A DNA stretch of 64,000 nucleotides from Necropsobacter rosorum (GCA_000751835.1 CCMQ01000005.1:1-64000); one strand, 5' to 3'; counted from the stretch's first letter, positions 1-8,810 are shown. Notes: generated by a model not told the origin, from the sequence alone. A program made the numbers and translations.

Positions 1-42
1 ATTTAAGTACGATGTGATTGAGTGTAACAGTGAGACTGTCTC

Positions 43-540
43 TTGTACACTGGTAGTTATGTATTAAAGAAGGCAGTCAGTCAGTCAGTCAGTCAGTCAG
101 TCAGTCAGTCAGTCAGTCAGTCAGTCAGTCAGTCAGTCAGTCAGTCAGTCAGTCAGTCAAGGGTAATTATATTTAATTTATTAAGTATATTAATTTCTAT
201 ATTAATTATATTTTTGGGGTATGAGTATTGGAAAGTAGAAAGTATGGTTTTTTTATGCCCGTTATTTGTTTTATTGATAAAAAATATTTATTTCTTTTCA
301 CCTGTTTTAGTTAGAAAAGTAATAGAGGAAATAGGAAGAAAAAGCTTATTCATTTGGTTGACCCATTCTTACTATTGTTATCATATAGCTAAGAACTTTG
401 TTTTTTCTCCTCAGATAACAATATTAATATTTTTAAATTTATTAATAATATCTTATGTGACAGCAATTATTTTAGAATATTTTATTAATCTGATGGATAA
501 GTTTTTTTATACGTTAGTAAGATTAAAGACAATCTCATAA
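43..540 (+). CDS. C-terminal remnant of a membrane acyltransferase (acyltransferase-3 type) fused to an SQSV repeat
   Basis: The frame opens at a TTG, runs through the tetranucleotide tract as repeated Ser-Gln-Ser-Val, then encodes about 125 hydrophobic residues with three to four membrane segments. The stretch IGRKSLFIWLTHSYY resembles the last conserved block of OafA/acyltransferase-3 proteins, integral membrane enzymes that acylate surface sugars. A full enzyme is about 330-350 residues, so most of the N-terminal part is missing. All three frames carry stops between base 4 and base 67 upstream of the repeat, so no longer upstream frame can read into it whatever the copy number. It is therefore either a remnant or a short product started at TTG. 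The segment is strikingly AT-rich compared with ilvA, which begins 13 bases downstream. Family assignment is moderate; function as it stands is doubtful. Confidence 0.55.
   Translation: MYTGSYVLKKAVSQSVSQSVSQSVSQSVSQSVSQSVSQSRVIIFNLLSILISILIIFLGYEYWKVESMVFLCPLFVLLIKNIYFFSPVLVRKVIEEIGRKSLFIWLTHSYYCYHIAKNFVFSPQITILIFLNLLIISYVTAIILEYFINLMDKFFYTLVRLKTIS
74..159. repeat. Perfect tetranucleotide tract, (CAGT)21.5 = AGTC repeat
   Basis: Eighty-six bases have perfect period 4, giving 21 full units plus two bases with no interruption. Such tracts in Pasteurellaceae are contingency repeats: slipped-strand mispairing changes the copy number and shifts the reading frame. AGTC is one of the units known from Haemophilus phase-variable genes such as mod. 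All three frames are open inside the tract because the unit contains no stop codon. Confidence 0.97.
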
Positions 541-553
541 TAGTGGTAATAAA

Positions 554-2089
554 ATGGTGCATAGTTTAACAAGTCAGCCCAGCGGGGCGGAATATCTCAG
601 AGCGGTGTTAAGTTCAAAAGTATATGAACTGGCACAGGTGACGCCGTTGCAGGCGATGGAAAAACTGTCAGCCCGTTTGGGCAATCAGGTGCTGGTAAAA
701 CGGGAAGACCGTCAGCCGGTGCATAGTTTTAAATTACGCGGCGCTTATGCGATGATTTCCGGTTTAACGCCGGCGCAGCAAGCGGCGGGCGTTATCGCCG
801 CCTCGGCGGGCAATCATGCGCAGGGCGTGGCGCTGTCGGCAAAACATCTCGGGTTGCGGGCGCTGATTGTGATGCCGCAGAATACGCCGAGCATTAAAGT
901 GGATGCGGTGCGCGGCTTCGGCGGCGAAGTGTTGCTGTACGGGGCGAATTTTGATGAGGCCAAAGCCAAGGCGATCGAATTGGCGCAGCAGCGCAACATG
1001 ACCTTTATTCCGCCTTTTGATCACCCGGCGGTGATTGCGGGACAAGGCTCGCTGGCGATGGAACTGCTACAGCAGAATACCCATATCGATCGCATTTTCG
1101 TGCCGGTGGGTGGCGGCGGTCTGGCAGCCGGTGTGGCGGTATTGATTAAGCAGCTGATGCCGGAAATTAAAGTCATCGGCGTGGAAAGCAAAGATTCCGC
1201 CTGCCTGTATGCCGCGCTGAAAGCGGAACATCCGGTGGAACTGGAACGGGTGGGCTTGTTTGCCGATGGCGTGGCGGTGAAACGGATCGGCGATGAGACC
1301 TTCCGGGTATGCCGGCAATATCTGGACGATGTGGTGTTGGTGGACGGCGATGAAATCTGCGCGGCGATGAAAGACATGTTTGAAAACGTGCGCGCGGTTT
1401 CCGAGCCTTCCGGCGCGTTATCTCTGGCGGGATTGAAAAAATATGTCAAACAACATGACATTCAGGGCGAAACGCTGGTGAATGTGCTGTCCGGTGCCAA
1501 TCTGAATTTTCACACCTTGCGTTATGTGTCCGAGCGTTGTGAAATCGGGGAAAAACATGAAGCCATGCTGGCGGTGACCATTCCGGAAGAAAAAGGCAGT
1601 TTCCTGCGTTTTTGTCATTTACTCGGCGATCGGGCGGTGACGGAATTTAATTATCGCTATGCGGATCACAAACAGGCCTGTATTTTCGTCGGGGTGCGCA
1701 TCAGCGGGGAGAAGGAAAAAGCGGAAATTATCCAACAATTGCAGCACAACGGGTATGCGGTGATGGATTTGTCCGACGATGATGTGGCAAAAACCCATAT
1801 TCGCTATATGATCGGCGGGCGTTCTTCCAGTCCGGCCAAAGAGCGGTTGTATAGTTTCGAGTTTCCGGAACAGAAAGGCGCGCTGCTGAAATTTCTGGAA
1901 ATGCTGGGTACTCACTGGAATATTTCCCTGTTCCATTATCGCGCCCACGGTGCGGATTACGGCAATGTGCTGGCCGGATTTCAATTGAATCAGGATGATG
2001 AAATCCGTTTTAACGGGCATTTGGAAGAATTGGCGTATCGCTATCAGGATGTCACGGACAGCCCCGCCTATCAGTATTTTCTGGGCTGA
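554..2089 (+). CDS. ilvA: Threonine dehydratase, biosynthetic (IlvA)
   Basis: Pyridoxal-phosphate enzyme that deaminates L-threonine to 2-oxobutanoate, the first committed step to isoleucine, in the cytoplasm. The 511 residues match the usual E. coli length of 514. The PLP lysine lies in HSFKLRGAY (K60), a glycine-rich phosphate loop is seen as VGGGGLAAG near residue 186, and the C-terminal third has the two ACT-like regulatory domains that bind isoleucine and valine (starting around residues 335 and 430). The start at 554 gives the expected N-terminus with GAEYLRAVL. In related genomes ilvA usually ends an ilvGMDA operon; here no ilv gene precedes it and the upstream neighbour is the AT-rich acyltransferase remnant only 13 bases away. 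A strong terminator follows. Confidence 0.97.
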   Translation: MVHSLTSQPSGAEYLRAVLSSKVYELAQVTPLQAMEKLSARLGNQVLVKREDRQPVHSFKLRGAYAMISGLTPAQQAAGVIAASAGNHAQGVALSAKHLGLRALIVMPQNTPSIKVDAVRGFGGEVLLYGANFDEAKAKAIELAQQRNMTFIPPFDHPAVIAGQGSLAMELLQQNTHIDRIFVPVGGGGLAAGVAVLIKQLMPEIKVIGVESKDSACLYAALKAEHPVELERVGLFADGVAVKRIGDETFRVCRQYLDDVVLVDGDEICAAMKDMFENVRAVSEPSGALSLAGLKKYVKQHDIQGETLVNVLSGANLNFHTLRYVSERCEIGEKHEAMLAVTIPEEKGSFLRFCHLLGDRAVTEFNYRYADHKQACIFVGVRISGEKEKAEIIQQLQHNGYAVMDLSDDDVAKTHIRYMIGGRSSSPAKERLYSFEFPEQKGALLKFLEMLGTHWNISLFHYRAHGADYGNVLAGFQLNQDDEIRFNGHLEELAYRYQDVTDSPAYQYFLG

Positions 2090-2090
2090 T

Positions 2091-2125
2091 AAAAAGCCGG
2101 CGGATAATTTTCCTGCCGGCTTTTT
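2091..2125. terminator. Rho-independent terminator after ilvA, probably bidirectional
   Basis: An 11-base perfect inverted repeat (AAAAAGCCGGC with GCCGGCTTTTT) encloses a 13-base loop and has A and T runs on its two flanks. It sits between the convergent ilvA and the gene ending at 2142, so it can serve both. Confidence 0.93.
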
Positions 2126-2141
2126 AATCTCAATCAATCGG

Positions 2142-2771
2142 TTATTTGACGAATTCGCTGAAGGTCAGCTCGTAGTGATCGCCGTCTTTATCATAGGAAA
2201 TATAGCGCGGAAACTGCTCGCCGGCGTGTTTTTTCACGATAAAGGCTTTTTCACCGGTATGGAACTGGTAGGTGATTTCGGTGACGGTCTGGTTGTTAGA
2301 TTTCACCTGACGTTCGGTTTTTTTCACGAACACATTGGTCATCGGGTACAGTTTTTTACCGTTGGTGATCTGAAAATTCACCGGTAATTTATCGTAATAA
2401 CTCAGCTGAAAGGCCACCGTAAACAAATCGAAGGTCGGCATGGCCATCGTTTCTGTTTTCAGCCCGTCTTTGACTTTACCGTATTCGATGGTATTGCCGT
2501 GAATATTGGCTTTGGCATAGACTTTGTCGTTGCGGGTGTCCTGATAGCTGAGCATATTGAACTGGCGGTTGCTTTGCGTCCCGTTGGATTTAAATTTGAT
2601 GTTATACAGCGGTACGTTAATCTGGGCGTTGACGTAATATTGTTTGCCGTCCGCGTTGAAGTGCACATAGGCGGGCATTAAATAATTGGAACTGTATTTA
2701 ATATTGGTATTCAGATTCGCCCAAGCGGGTACGGCGAAGAGCGCGATAAGTAATACTTTGATCAGTTTCAT
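2142..2771 (-). CDS. Secreted protein of unknown function (DUF3108-like)
   Basis: The 209-residue product begins with a typical Sec signal peptide (MKLIKVLLIALFAVPAWA, cut after residue 18), so it should be periplasmic. The mature part is rich in beta-type alternation, with many tyrosines and asparagines and the pattern of the DUF3108 family of periplasmic proteins; that assignment is from general resemblance only. There is a good ribosome site (GAGGGAAG, read on the minus strand) before the ATG at 2771. It is transcribed alone, convergent with ilvA, and lies downstream of the trpS operon on the same strand with about 105 bases between. No catalytic motif was recognised. Confidence 0.75.
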   Translation of the reverse strand: MKLIKVLLIALFAVPAWANLNTNIKYSSNYLMPAYVHFNADGKQYYVNAQINVPLYNIKFKSNGTQSNRQFNMLSYQDTRNDKVYAKANIHGNTIEYGKVKDGLKTETMAMPTFDLFTVAFQLSYYDKLPVNFQITNGKKLYPMTNVFVKKTERQVKSNNQTVTEITYQFHTGEKAFIVKKHAGEQFPRYISYDKDGDHYELTFSEFVK

Positions 2772-2876
2772 TCTACTTCCCTCAAAATAAGATAAAAAGT
2801 ATATACTTAGAGTTTATTTATGCGGATTAGTTCAGGCAAAGGGCAAACTTCGGCGCGCCGCCCCTTGCCGGTGAGA

Positions 2877-3878
2877 TTAACGCGCCACAAAGCCCACTGC
2901 GTTATAAACCGCTTCCAGTGTGGCTTTGGCACGTTGCTGGGCTTTTCCCGCTCCCTGTGCCGCAATGTCTTTCAGCAGCGCTTCGTTGCTGCGGAAATGA
3001 TGATAACGTTCCTGCAGCGCGCTGAGCATCGCCGAGACTTCATCCGCCACCGCACTTTTCAGATGACCGTACATTTTGCCGGCAAATTCCGCTTCCAGCT
3101 CGGCGACGGATTTGCCGCTGACACCGGCGAGAATATCCAGCAGGTTGGATACGCCGGCTTTATTCTGCAGATCATAACGGATGACCGGCGGCTCATCGGA
3201 ATCGGTGACCGCGCGTTTGATTTTTTTCGCCACCGCTTTCGGATCTTCCAGTAAGCCGATGACGTTATTACGGTTTTCGTCGGATTTGGACATTTTCTTT
3301 TCCGGCTCCAGCAGGGACATCACGCGCGCGCCGGATTTCGGAATAAACACTTCCGGAATGGCGAAGTGCGGCCCGTACAGCGCATTAAAACGCTGTGCGA
3401 TGTCGCGTGTGATTTCCAGATGTTGTTTCTGATCTTCGCCCACCGGCACTTGATTAGCCTGATAGAGTAAAATGTCCGCCGCCATCAGCACCGGGTAGGT
3501 AAACAGGCCGACGTTGACGTTTTCGGCATGGCGCGCCGATTTGTCTTTAAACTGGGTCATGCGTCCCATTTCGCCGAAATAGGTATAACAGTTCAGAATC
3601 CATGCCAGCTGGGCGTGTTCCGGCACATGAGACTGAATAAAAATGGTACTTTTCTGCGGGTCGATACCGCAGGCCAGATATAACGCCAGCACATCCAGCG
3701 TGGCTTTGCGCAGCGTGGCCGGATCCTGACGCACGGTGATGGCGTGCTGATCCACGATACAGAACAGGCATTCGTAATCGTCCTGCATGGCCACCCATTG
3801 ACGCAGCGCGCCCAGATAGTTACCGATAGTCAGTTCGCCGGAAGGCTGAACACCGCTGAATACAACTGGTTTTGTCAT
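2877..3878 (-). CDS. trpS: Tryptophanyl-tRNA synthetase
   Basis: Class I aminoacyl-tRNA synthetase that charges tRNA-Trp with tryptophan in the cytoplasm. The 333 residues match the family (334 in E. coli). The HIGH-type motif appears as TIGN at residues 17-20 after SGVQPSG, and the KMSKS loop is exact ([10 protein letters not shown]) near residue 195. It is the last gene of an rpe-gph-trpS operon, 24 bases after gph, with AAGGAAAATAAC as its ribosome site before the ATG. The same gene order occurs in E. coli, where dam precedes rpe. Confidence 0.98.
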   Translation of the reverse strand: MTKPVVFSGVQPSGELTIGNYLGALRQWVAMQDDYECLFCIVDQHAITVRQDPATLRKATLDVLALYLACGIDPQKSTIFIQSHVPEHAQLAWILNCYTYFGEMGRMTQFKDKSARHAENVNVGLFTYPVLMAADILLYQANQVPVGEDQKQHLEITRDIAQRFNALYGPHFAIPEVFIPKSGARVMSLLEPEKKMSKSDENRNNVIGLLEDPKAVAKKIKRAVTDSDEPPVIRYDLQNKAGVSNLLDILAGVSGKSVAELEAEFAGKMYGHLKSAVADEVSAMLSALQERYHHFRSNEALLKDIAAQGAGKAQQRAKATLEAVYNAVGFVAR

Positions 3879-3902
3879 GTTATTTTCCTTATTTTATTCT
3901 GT

Positions 3903-4586
3903 TTAAACAATGTGCAAAATTTGCGCGAAATCATCAAATACCCAATCCGGTTTTGATTCGGCGATAGGAATATTGTAGTTATAGCCGTAAGTCAGACCGA
4001 CTACGGCGCAACCTGCCGCATGGGCGGCTAAAATATCGTTTCTGGAATCACCCACGAACAGTACCTGTTTCGGGTATAAGCCGAATTTGCCGCACAGATA
4101 ATACAGCGGCGCCGGATGCGGTTTGATGGCGGGCAGCGACTGACCGCCGAGGGTTTCGCTGAATAGATGATCGATCCCGAAGGCTTTTAACACCGGCTGA
4201 ACGTGTCGGGTCGGTTTATTGGTAATCACCGCCAGAATAAAGCCGCGCGCTTTCAACTGTTCCAGCGTTTCTTTGACATGCGGATAAAGGCGGCTGATAT
4301 TGCACAGGTTTTCGCCGTAATGCACGCTGAAACGGGCTTTGACCTGCTCGAATTCTTCGTCTTTCAGTTGGCGGCCGCTGTGCTGTGCCGCCCATTCCAA
4401 GGCGCGGCCGATAAGAATATCCGCGCCGTTGCCGATCCAGGTTAACACTAATTGTTCCGAGGCTTGCGGCAAGCCGGATTCCGCCAGTGCGGCGTTTACC
4501 GACAGCGCCAGATCCGGCAGACTGTTAACCAGTGTACCGTCCAGATCGAAGCCGATAAGTTTAAATTGTGAAGTCTGTGATGTCAT
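3903..4586 (-). CDS. gph: Phosphoglycolate phosphatase
   Basis: HAD-superfamily hydrolase that dephosphorylates 2-phosphoglycolate, a by-product of DNA 3'-end repair. At 227 residues it is slightly shorter than the E. coli enzyme (252). HAD motif I is [10 protein letters not shown] with the nucleophile Asp14, motif II is the TNKPT segment in the middle, and motif III/IV is [11 protein letters not shown] towards the C-terminus. The start codon overlaps the stop of rpe by four bases, showing translational coupling in the rpe-gph-trpS operon. Confidence 0.95.
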   Translation of the reverse strand: MTSQTSQFKLIGFDLDGTLVNSLPDLALSVNAALAESGLPQASEQLVLTWIGNGADILIGRALEWAAQHSGRQLKDEEFEQVKARFSVHYGENLCNISRLYPHVKETLEQLKARGFILAVITNKPTRHVQPVLKAFGIDHLFSETLGGQSLPAIKPHPAPLYYLCGKFGLYPKQVLFVGDSRNDILAAHAAGCAVVGLTYGYNYNIPIAESKPDWVFDDFAQILHIV

Positions 4587-5260
4587 GGTTGCGTTACCGT
4601 TGCGAGTTGTTGGCGCATATCGTCGATGACCTTCCGATAATCCGCCTGATCAAAAATGGCCGAGCCCGCCACGAACATATCCGCGCCGGCACGGGCGATT
4701 TGTGCAATGTTATCGATTTTCACCCCGCCGTCCACTTCCAGATGAATATCGAAACCGCTTTCGTCAATGCGCCGGCGCGCCTGTTTTAATTTATCCAGCG
4801 TCGCCGGAATGAAAGACTGTCCGCCGAAGCCCGGATTGACCGACATCAGCAGAATAATATCCACTTTATCCATCACATAATCCAGATAGCTTAACGGGGT
4901 TGCCGGATTAAACACCAGACCGGCCTGGCAGCCGTTGTCGCGAATCAACTGTAGCGAACGGTCGATATGTTCGCTGGCTTCGGGATGAAAGGTGATATAG
5001 CTGGCGCCGGCTTTGGCAAAATCGGGAATCAGCCGATCCACCGGTTTGACCATTAAATGCACGTCGATCGGCGCACGGATCCCGTAATCGCGCAGGGCTT
5101 TGCAGACGGCGGGGCCGAAAGTGAGATTAGGTACATAATGATTATCCATTACATCGAAATGGATCAGATCCGCACCGCACTTCAGCACATTTTCGACATC
5201 GTCGCCCAGGCGGGCGAGATCCGCCGACAGAATAGATGGAGCGATTAAATAAGGTTTCAT
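4583..5260 (-). CDS. rpe: Ribulose-phosphate 3-epimerase
   Basis: Interconverts ribulose-5-phosphate and xylulose-5-phosphate in the pentose phosphate pathway. The 225 residues have the family's TIM-barrel signatures: [12 protein letters not shown] at the N-terminus, [16 protein letters not shown] carrying metal-ligand His and Asp, SVNPGFGGQ in the middle and VDGGV plus the GSAIF phosphate-binding end. It is the first gene of the rpe-gph-trpS operon on this strand, with AGAGGAATAAC before the ATG. The divergent exporter gene starts about 125 bases away, so the promoter lies between. Confidence 0.97.
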   Translation of the reverse strand: MKPYLIAPSILSADLARLGDDVENVLKCGADLIHFDVMDNHYVPNLTFGPAVCKALRDYGIRAPIDVHLMVKPVDRLIPDFAKAGASYITFHPEASEHIDRSLQLIRDNGCQAGLVFNPATPLSYLDYVMDKVDIILLMSVNPGFGGQSFIPATLDKLKQARRRIDESGFDIHLEVDGGVKIDNIAQIARAGADMFVAGSAIFDQADYRKVIDDMRQQLATVTQP

Positions 5261-5384
5261 GTTATTCCTCTGAACTGGCGAAAATAAACAGGCTTTAGTG
5301 TACTACTTAACGGCGCAAAATTTAAGGAAATTATACAGTGAAATCATTATAATAACGCCATCGTCGGCTTTATTCGGATGGGTT

Positions 5385-6014
5385 ATGGAACATTTCATTC
5401 AGGGATTTCTGATTTGCGCCGGTTTAATTGTCACTATCGGCGCACAAAATGCGTTTATTTTGAAACAGGGCTTACTCAGACAACATGTCTTTCTGGTGTG
5501 CGGACTGTGTTTTCTGTGCGATTGCCTGCTGTTTAGCATCGGTGTGTTCGGATTAGGCACATTTATCCGCCGGTTGCCCGCGGCGACGATAGGGCTTGCC
5601 GCGATCGGCGCGTTGTTTCTGACGCTGTACGGCGCGCGCGCATTTCTTTCCGCTTATCGCGGCAACACCGCGCTGGTGGTGGCGCAGGGCGGCAATACGC
5701 AAAGCCTGTGGAAAACCTTGTGGTTTACCTTGGCCATCACCTTATTAAATCCGCATGTTTATCTGGATTCGATCGTGATTATCGGCGGCATCGCCGGTAC
5801 ATTAGCGGAGGCAGCAAAAATCGGCTTTCTGCTCGGGGCGATCAGCGCCTCGGGACTGTGGTTTTTCGGCATCGGTTACAGCTCCAAACTGCTGATTCCG
5901 TTTTTTAGACGGCCGATAACCTGGCGACTGCTGGATGCGATAACGGGGATTATTATGTGGGGTATTGCCTTCGGGCTGATACGCTACGGCATCGAAACTT
6001 ATCAGGGCGTTTGA
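5385..6014 (+). CDS. argO: LysE/ArgO-family amino acid exporter
   Basis: Inner-membrane protein of 209 residues with about six membrane segments. The N-terminus, GLIVTIGAQNAFILKQG, is the conserved LysE/ArgO signature, and NPHVYLDSIVIIGG in the second half is the matching conserved block. ArgO exports arginine in E. coli (211 residues); the basic amino acid carried here is inferred. A frame upstream is open from 5298, but the start at 5385 gives the normal N-terminus MEHFIQGF and length. The gene is divergent from rpe. The symbol rests on family resemblance, so another LysE-type substrate is possible. Confidence 0.85.
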   Translation: MEHFIQGFLICAGLIVTIGAQNAFILKQGLLRQHVFLVCGLCFLCDCLLFSIGVFGLGTFIRRLPAATIGLAAIGALFLTLYGARAFLSAYRGNTALVVAQGGNTQSLWKTLWFTLAITLLNPHVYLDSIVIIGGIAGTLAEAAKIGFLLGAISASGLWFFGIGYSSKLLIPFFRRPITWRLLDAITGIIMWGIAFGLIRYGIETYQGV

Positions 6015-6035
6015 CACGCCCTTCCGTGGTGCGGC

Positions 6036-6425
6036 TTATCGGCGAACCGCAATGGCTTCGATTTCAACGCCCACATCTTTCGGCAGACGCGCCACTTCCA
6101 CACAGGAACGGGCAGGAAAATTCGGATGCCCGTGTTGGCTGAAGAAACGTTCGTATTCCGCGTTGAGCGCCGCAAAGTCATTTAAATCTTTCACAAACAC
6201 GGTGGTTTTCACAATATCGGCCACCGTCAGCCCCGCCTGTTCGATAATCGCTTTGATATTTTCCAGCGATTGACGCGCCTGGGCGGTAATATCGGCGGCG
6301 ATTTCGCCGTTGACCGGATTAACCGGAATTTGTCCGGAGGTGAAGACCAGATTGCCCAAATCGACCGCCTGAACATAAGGGCCGATAGCGGCAGGCGCGT
6401 TTTCCGTATGAATAATTTTGCTCAT
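6036..6425 (-). CDS. ridA: RidA family 2-iminobutanoate/2-iminopropanoate deaminase
   Basis: Small trimeric enzyme that hydrolyses reactive enamine/imine intermediates released by PLP enzymes such as IlvA, which lies nearby at 554. The 129 residues are full length. Family motifs are FTSGQIPVNPVNG near residue 30, the RSCVEVARLP segment near residue 106 that contains the conserved arginine and cysteine, and VEIEAIAV at the end. The ribosome site AAGGAAATAACC precedes the ATG. It is convergent with the exporter gene, 21 bases away. Confidence 0.97.
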   Translation of the reverse strand: MSKIIHTENAPAAIGPYVQAVDLGNLVFTSGQIPVNPVNGEIAADITAQARQSLENIKAIIEQAGLTVADIVKTTVFVKDLNDFAALNAEYERFFSQHGHPNFPARSCVEVARLPKDVGVEIEAIAVRR

Positions 6426-6483
6426 GGTTATTTCCTTATTGTTGTGAGGTAAGCCGGCTTATTGTACTCCGTTATGCCGAAAC

Positions 6484-7062
6484 TTACAGCCCGTTTAACG
6501 CATTGATGAGGCGAATTTCCTCGAATTGCGGCAAATCCGATAAAAAAATCGACCGCACTTTAATCTTATTTTCCGCCAGTAATTTTGCCCGTTGCGTGCC
6601 GGCCAGCAGCGGGCTGTCGGGGGTGAACCATTGACCGTGGCGGCGGAACACCAGATTGCCGATGGAGCAATCCGTCACTTTACCCCGTTTAATAATGATG
6701 ATTTCATCGCAGCCGCCTTTTTGCCGCAGCAGTTCGTCGAATATCCGCCGGTCGCTGTATTTCAGCCCGTAATCGATATGGTCGCAAATCACCGGCTGAA
6801 AAGTGCGGTAGATTTTCCGCCGGTAAGGCAGGCAGCGGATTTGATAGGTTTCCCGGTTGTAATCCACCCGACAGCGTAGCAACGGTTCGCTATGCAGGGA
6901 CAAAAGTGCGGTGGATTTTTGAATAATTTCTTTCAGATCGAACACCTTTGCCGGTTTGTCGCGGTAAAATGCCGCCAGCGAGCGGGCATAACGTTGTTGG
7001 TGTAAGGCGAGATTGCGAATTTCGCCTCGTTCGATGCAAAGGGTTTCAAATAACGGGTACAT
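6484..7062 (-). CDS. pabC: Class IV aminotransferase-like protein, probable aminodeoxychorismate lyase (PabC)
   Basis: A 192-residue fold-type IV PLP protein. It keeps the order of the class: an N-terminal FETLCIERGE block, the PLP lysine in LKYSDR (K101), a conserved Gly-Cys-Asp-Glu region (GGCDEIIIIKRG) and GNLVFRRHGQWFTP near the end. It starts two bases after the pabB stop codon, so the two are translated together. With PabB and PabA it would convert chorismate plus glutamine to 4-aminobenzoate for folate. It is shorter than E. coli PabC (269), as in other Pasteurellaceae, so the exact reaction is inferred from the neighbour. Confidence 0.85.
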   Translation of the reverse strand: MYPLFETLCIERGEIRNLALHQQRYARSLAAFYRDKPAKVFDLKEIIQKSTALLSLHSEPLLRCRVDYNRETYQIRCLPYRRKIYRTFQPVICDHIDYGLKYSDRRIFDELLRQKGGCDEIIIIKRGKVTDCSIGNLVFRRHGQWFTPDSPLLAGTQRAKLLAENKIKVRSIFLSDLPQFEEIRLINALNGL

Positions 7063-7064
7063 GC

Positions 7065-8057
7065 TTAAATCCTGCGTTGATTTGGGCTTAGGGGAACATA
7101 CACTTTCTCGATTAACTCGCGGTATTCATCATCGACATTGCTTTGGATGGTAATGCCGCCGCCGCTGCGGAAATACAGCCGCTTGTCCCGCTGTTCAATA
7201 AAGCGGATCGCCACCGCACTTTGTAATCCGTCGCCGCTGAAAACACCGAAAATTCCGCTGTAATAGCCCCGCTTCTGCTGTTCCGCGCGGCGGATGATTT
7301 GCACCGTTTTTTCTTTCGGCGCACCGCTGATGGAACCGGCGGGCAGCAGAGTGGCCAGTAGCGAACCGATACGCGCCTGCCAGTTGTGCGCCAGTTCACC
7401 GCAGATTTCCGAACTGGTCTGCAAAATCGCACCGTTTTGCGTGTTGATCTTCTCCACATAACGAAAACGGGTCACGCGGATATTATGCGCCACCATGGCG
7501 AGATCGTTGCGCATAAGATCGACAATGGTGTAATGCTCGCGCTGTTCTTTCTGCGAATCCAGCAACTGCCGTTCGGCCTGCGCCGCGTCGGCATTAATGG
7601 TGCCTTTCATCGGATAGGTATAAATTCTGTTGTGCGCGATACTGACGAAAGGTTCCGGCGAGAAACAGACGAATTGGTCTTTAAACAGCAGTTTATATTT
7701 GGCCTCCGAATGTAAAAACAGCTGGGCCAAATTGTAGTTGGTCTGAATTTCGGTCGGATAAGTGAGATTCAGCAGGTAAGAATTGCCGTTTTGTAATTCC
7801 TGCTGAACCAAGCGAAAACCCCGTTGATATGCGGCAAAGGGCATCGGCTGCCGAATGAAGAGAAAATCTTCCGGCGGGCGTTCGGCGTGCCGCGGCGCAT
7901 TGTGCATGCCGGGCAGGCAGAAAAACACATCCTGTTCCGGCGCCTGTTGCAGCGGGCAGATAAACGGTTTTTGCTGTTCAAAATCGATCAGAAAGAAAAA
8001 AGGCTGTTGTTGTCTGCCGAATTGATCGGCCTGACGGATAAAGCGATTAAATGGCAT
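7065..8057 (-). CDS. pabB: Aminodeoxychorismate synthase component I (PabB)
   Basis: Chorismate-binding enzyme that uses ammonia from PabA to make 4-amino-4-deoxychorismate. About 330 residues, shorter than E. coli PabB (453), lacking much of the N-terminal domain. The chorismate-binding core is clear: YPMKGTINAD, DLMRNDL, LLPAGSISGAPKEKT and YYSGIFGVFSGDG. The frame is open to a TTG at 8087, but I prefer the ATG at 8057 (MPFNRF); neither has a strong ribosome site. It lies just upstream of pabC and head-to-head with pabA, an arrangement that can keep the two subunits balanced. Confidence 0.88.
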   Translation of the reverse strand: MPFNRFIRQADQFGRQQQPFFFLIDFEQQKPFICPLQQAPEQDVFFCLPGMHNAPRHAERPPEDFLFIRQPMPFAAYQRGFRLVQQELQNGNSYLLNLTYPTEIQTNYNLAQLFLHSEAKYKLLFKDQFVCFSPEPFVSIAHNRIYTYPMKGTINADAAQAERQLLDSQKEQREHYTIVDLMRNDLAMVAHNIRVTRFRYVEKINTQNGAILQTSSEICGELAHNWQARIGSLLATLLPAGSISGAPKEKTVQIIRRAEQQKRGYYSGIFGVFSGDGLQSAVAIRFIEQRDKRLYFRSGGGITIQSNVDDEYRELIEKVYVPLSPNQRRI

Positions 8058-8119
8058 AACGTCGGTGAATTTAGTAAGATAGCGCAATGTTAAATAGCGA
8101 TTTTATCTCAGTAGCCAAG

Positions 8120-8689
8120 ATGAATACAAATTTATTGGTAGTCAATAATCACGATTCGTTTACTTATAATCTGGTGGAATTGATCCGCCGGCTGGGCGTG
8201 CCGTTCACGTTGGTGAATACGGAGGCGCTGGAGACGACAAAGTGCGCGCCGTTCAGTCATATTCTGATTTCACCCGGCCCCGATGTGCCGGAGGCTTATC
8301 CGCAGCTGTTTGCCATGTTGGCGGGTTGTTATCAGGAAAAATCCGTGCTGGGCGTGTGCCTCGGTCATCAGACGCTGTGTGGTTTTTTCGGCGCCGGTTT
8401 GTATAATCTGCCGCAGGTTCGCCACGGGCAGAGAAAAACCCTGCAAGTGCGGTCGGATTGCGCGCTGTTTCGCGGCTTGCCGCAACGGTTTCAGGTGGGG
8501 CTGTATCATTCCTGGGCGGTGGCGGCGGAAAATTTCCCGCCGGCGCTACAGGTCACGGCGGTTTGCGAGGATAATGTGATTATGGCGGTGCAACACCGCA
8601 GCCTGCCGCTTTACGGCGTGCAGTTTCATCCGGAATCCTATATGTCCGAATTCGGTTATCAGTTGTTAGCCAACTGGATAAATAGTTAA
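8120..8689 (+). CDS. pabA: Glutamine amidotransferase subunit of 4-aminobenzoate synthase (PabA)
   Basis: Class I glutamine amidotransferase, 189 residues, supplying ammonia to PabB. The triad is visible: nucleophile Cys80 in GVCLGHQTL and the His-Glu pair in HPESYMSEFG near the end; the N-terminus VVNNHDSFTYN is diagnostic of the TrpG/PabA group. PabA is preferred over TrpG because the gene is divergent from pabB and no trp gene is present. An earlier ATG at 8087 is in frame, but it adds residues not found in relatives and would abut pabB. Confidence 0.88.
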   Translation: MNTNLLVVNNHDSFTYNLVELIRRLGVPFTLVNTEALETTKCAPFSHILISPGPDVPEAYPQLFAMLAGCYQEKSVLGVCLGHQTLCGFFGAGLYNLPQVRHGQRKTLQVRSDCALFRGLPQRFQVGLYHSWAVAAENFPPALQVTAVCEDNVIMAVQHRSLPLYGVQFHPESYMSEFGYQLLANWINS

Positions 8690-8711
8690 AACTATCGATT
8701 TTTATAAATTG

Positions 8712-8748
8712 ATAGAATAATGCTATTAAATCTATTATTCATACCCAT
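8712..8748. promoter_or_regulatory. OxyR-type operator upstream of dps
   Basis: Four tetranucleotides occur with exact 7-base spacing: ATAG at 8712, CTAT at 8723, ATTA at 8734 and CCAT at 8745. The OxyR consensus is ATAG-N7-CTAT-N7-ATAG-N7-CTAT, so 14 of 16 defined bases match. The site ends one base before the expected -35 position of a -10-like TATGAT at 8772-8777, the usual geometry of OxyR activation. E. coli dps is a known OxyR target. Confidence 0.72.
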
Positions 8749-8810
8749 TTTATTTGTAGGTGATTTTTGCCTATGATGTTCTCCGACAAAACACATAAGG
8801 AGAGCATACT

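Noticed and set aside
74-159. Short tandem array considered as a CRISPR-like repeat
   Set aside because: The period is four bases with no spacers; it is a simple tetranucleotide microsatellite.
8087-8119. Longer start for PabA and for PabB over the shared gap
   Set aside because: The extra residues are unlike relatives and both extensions would overlap each other at the divergent promoter.
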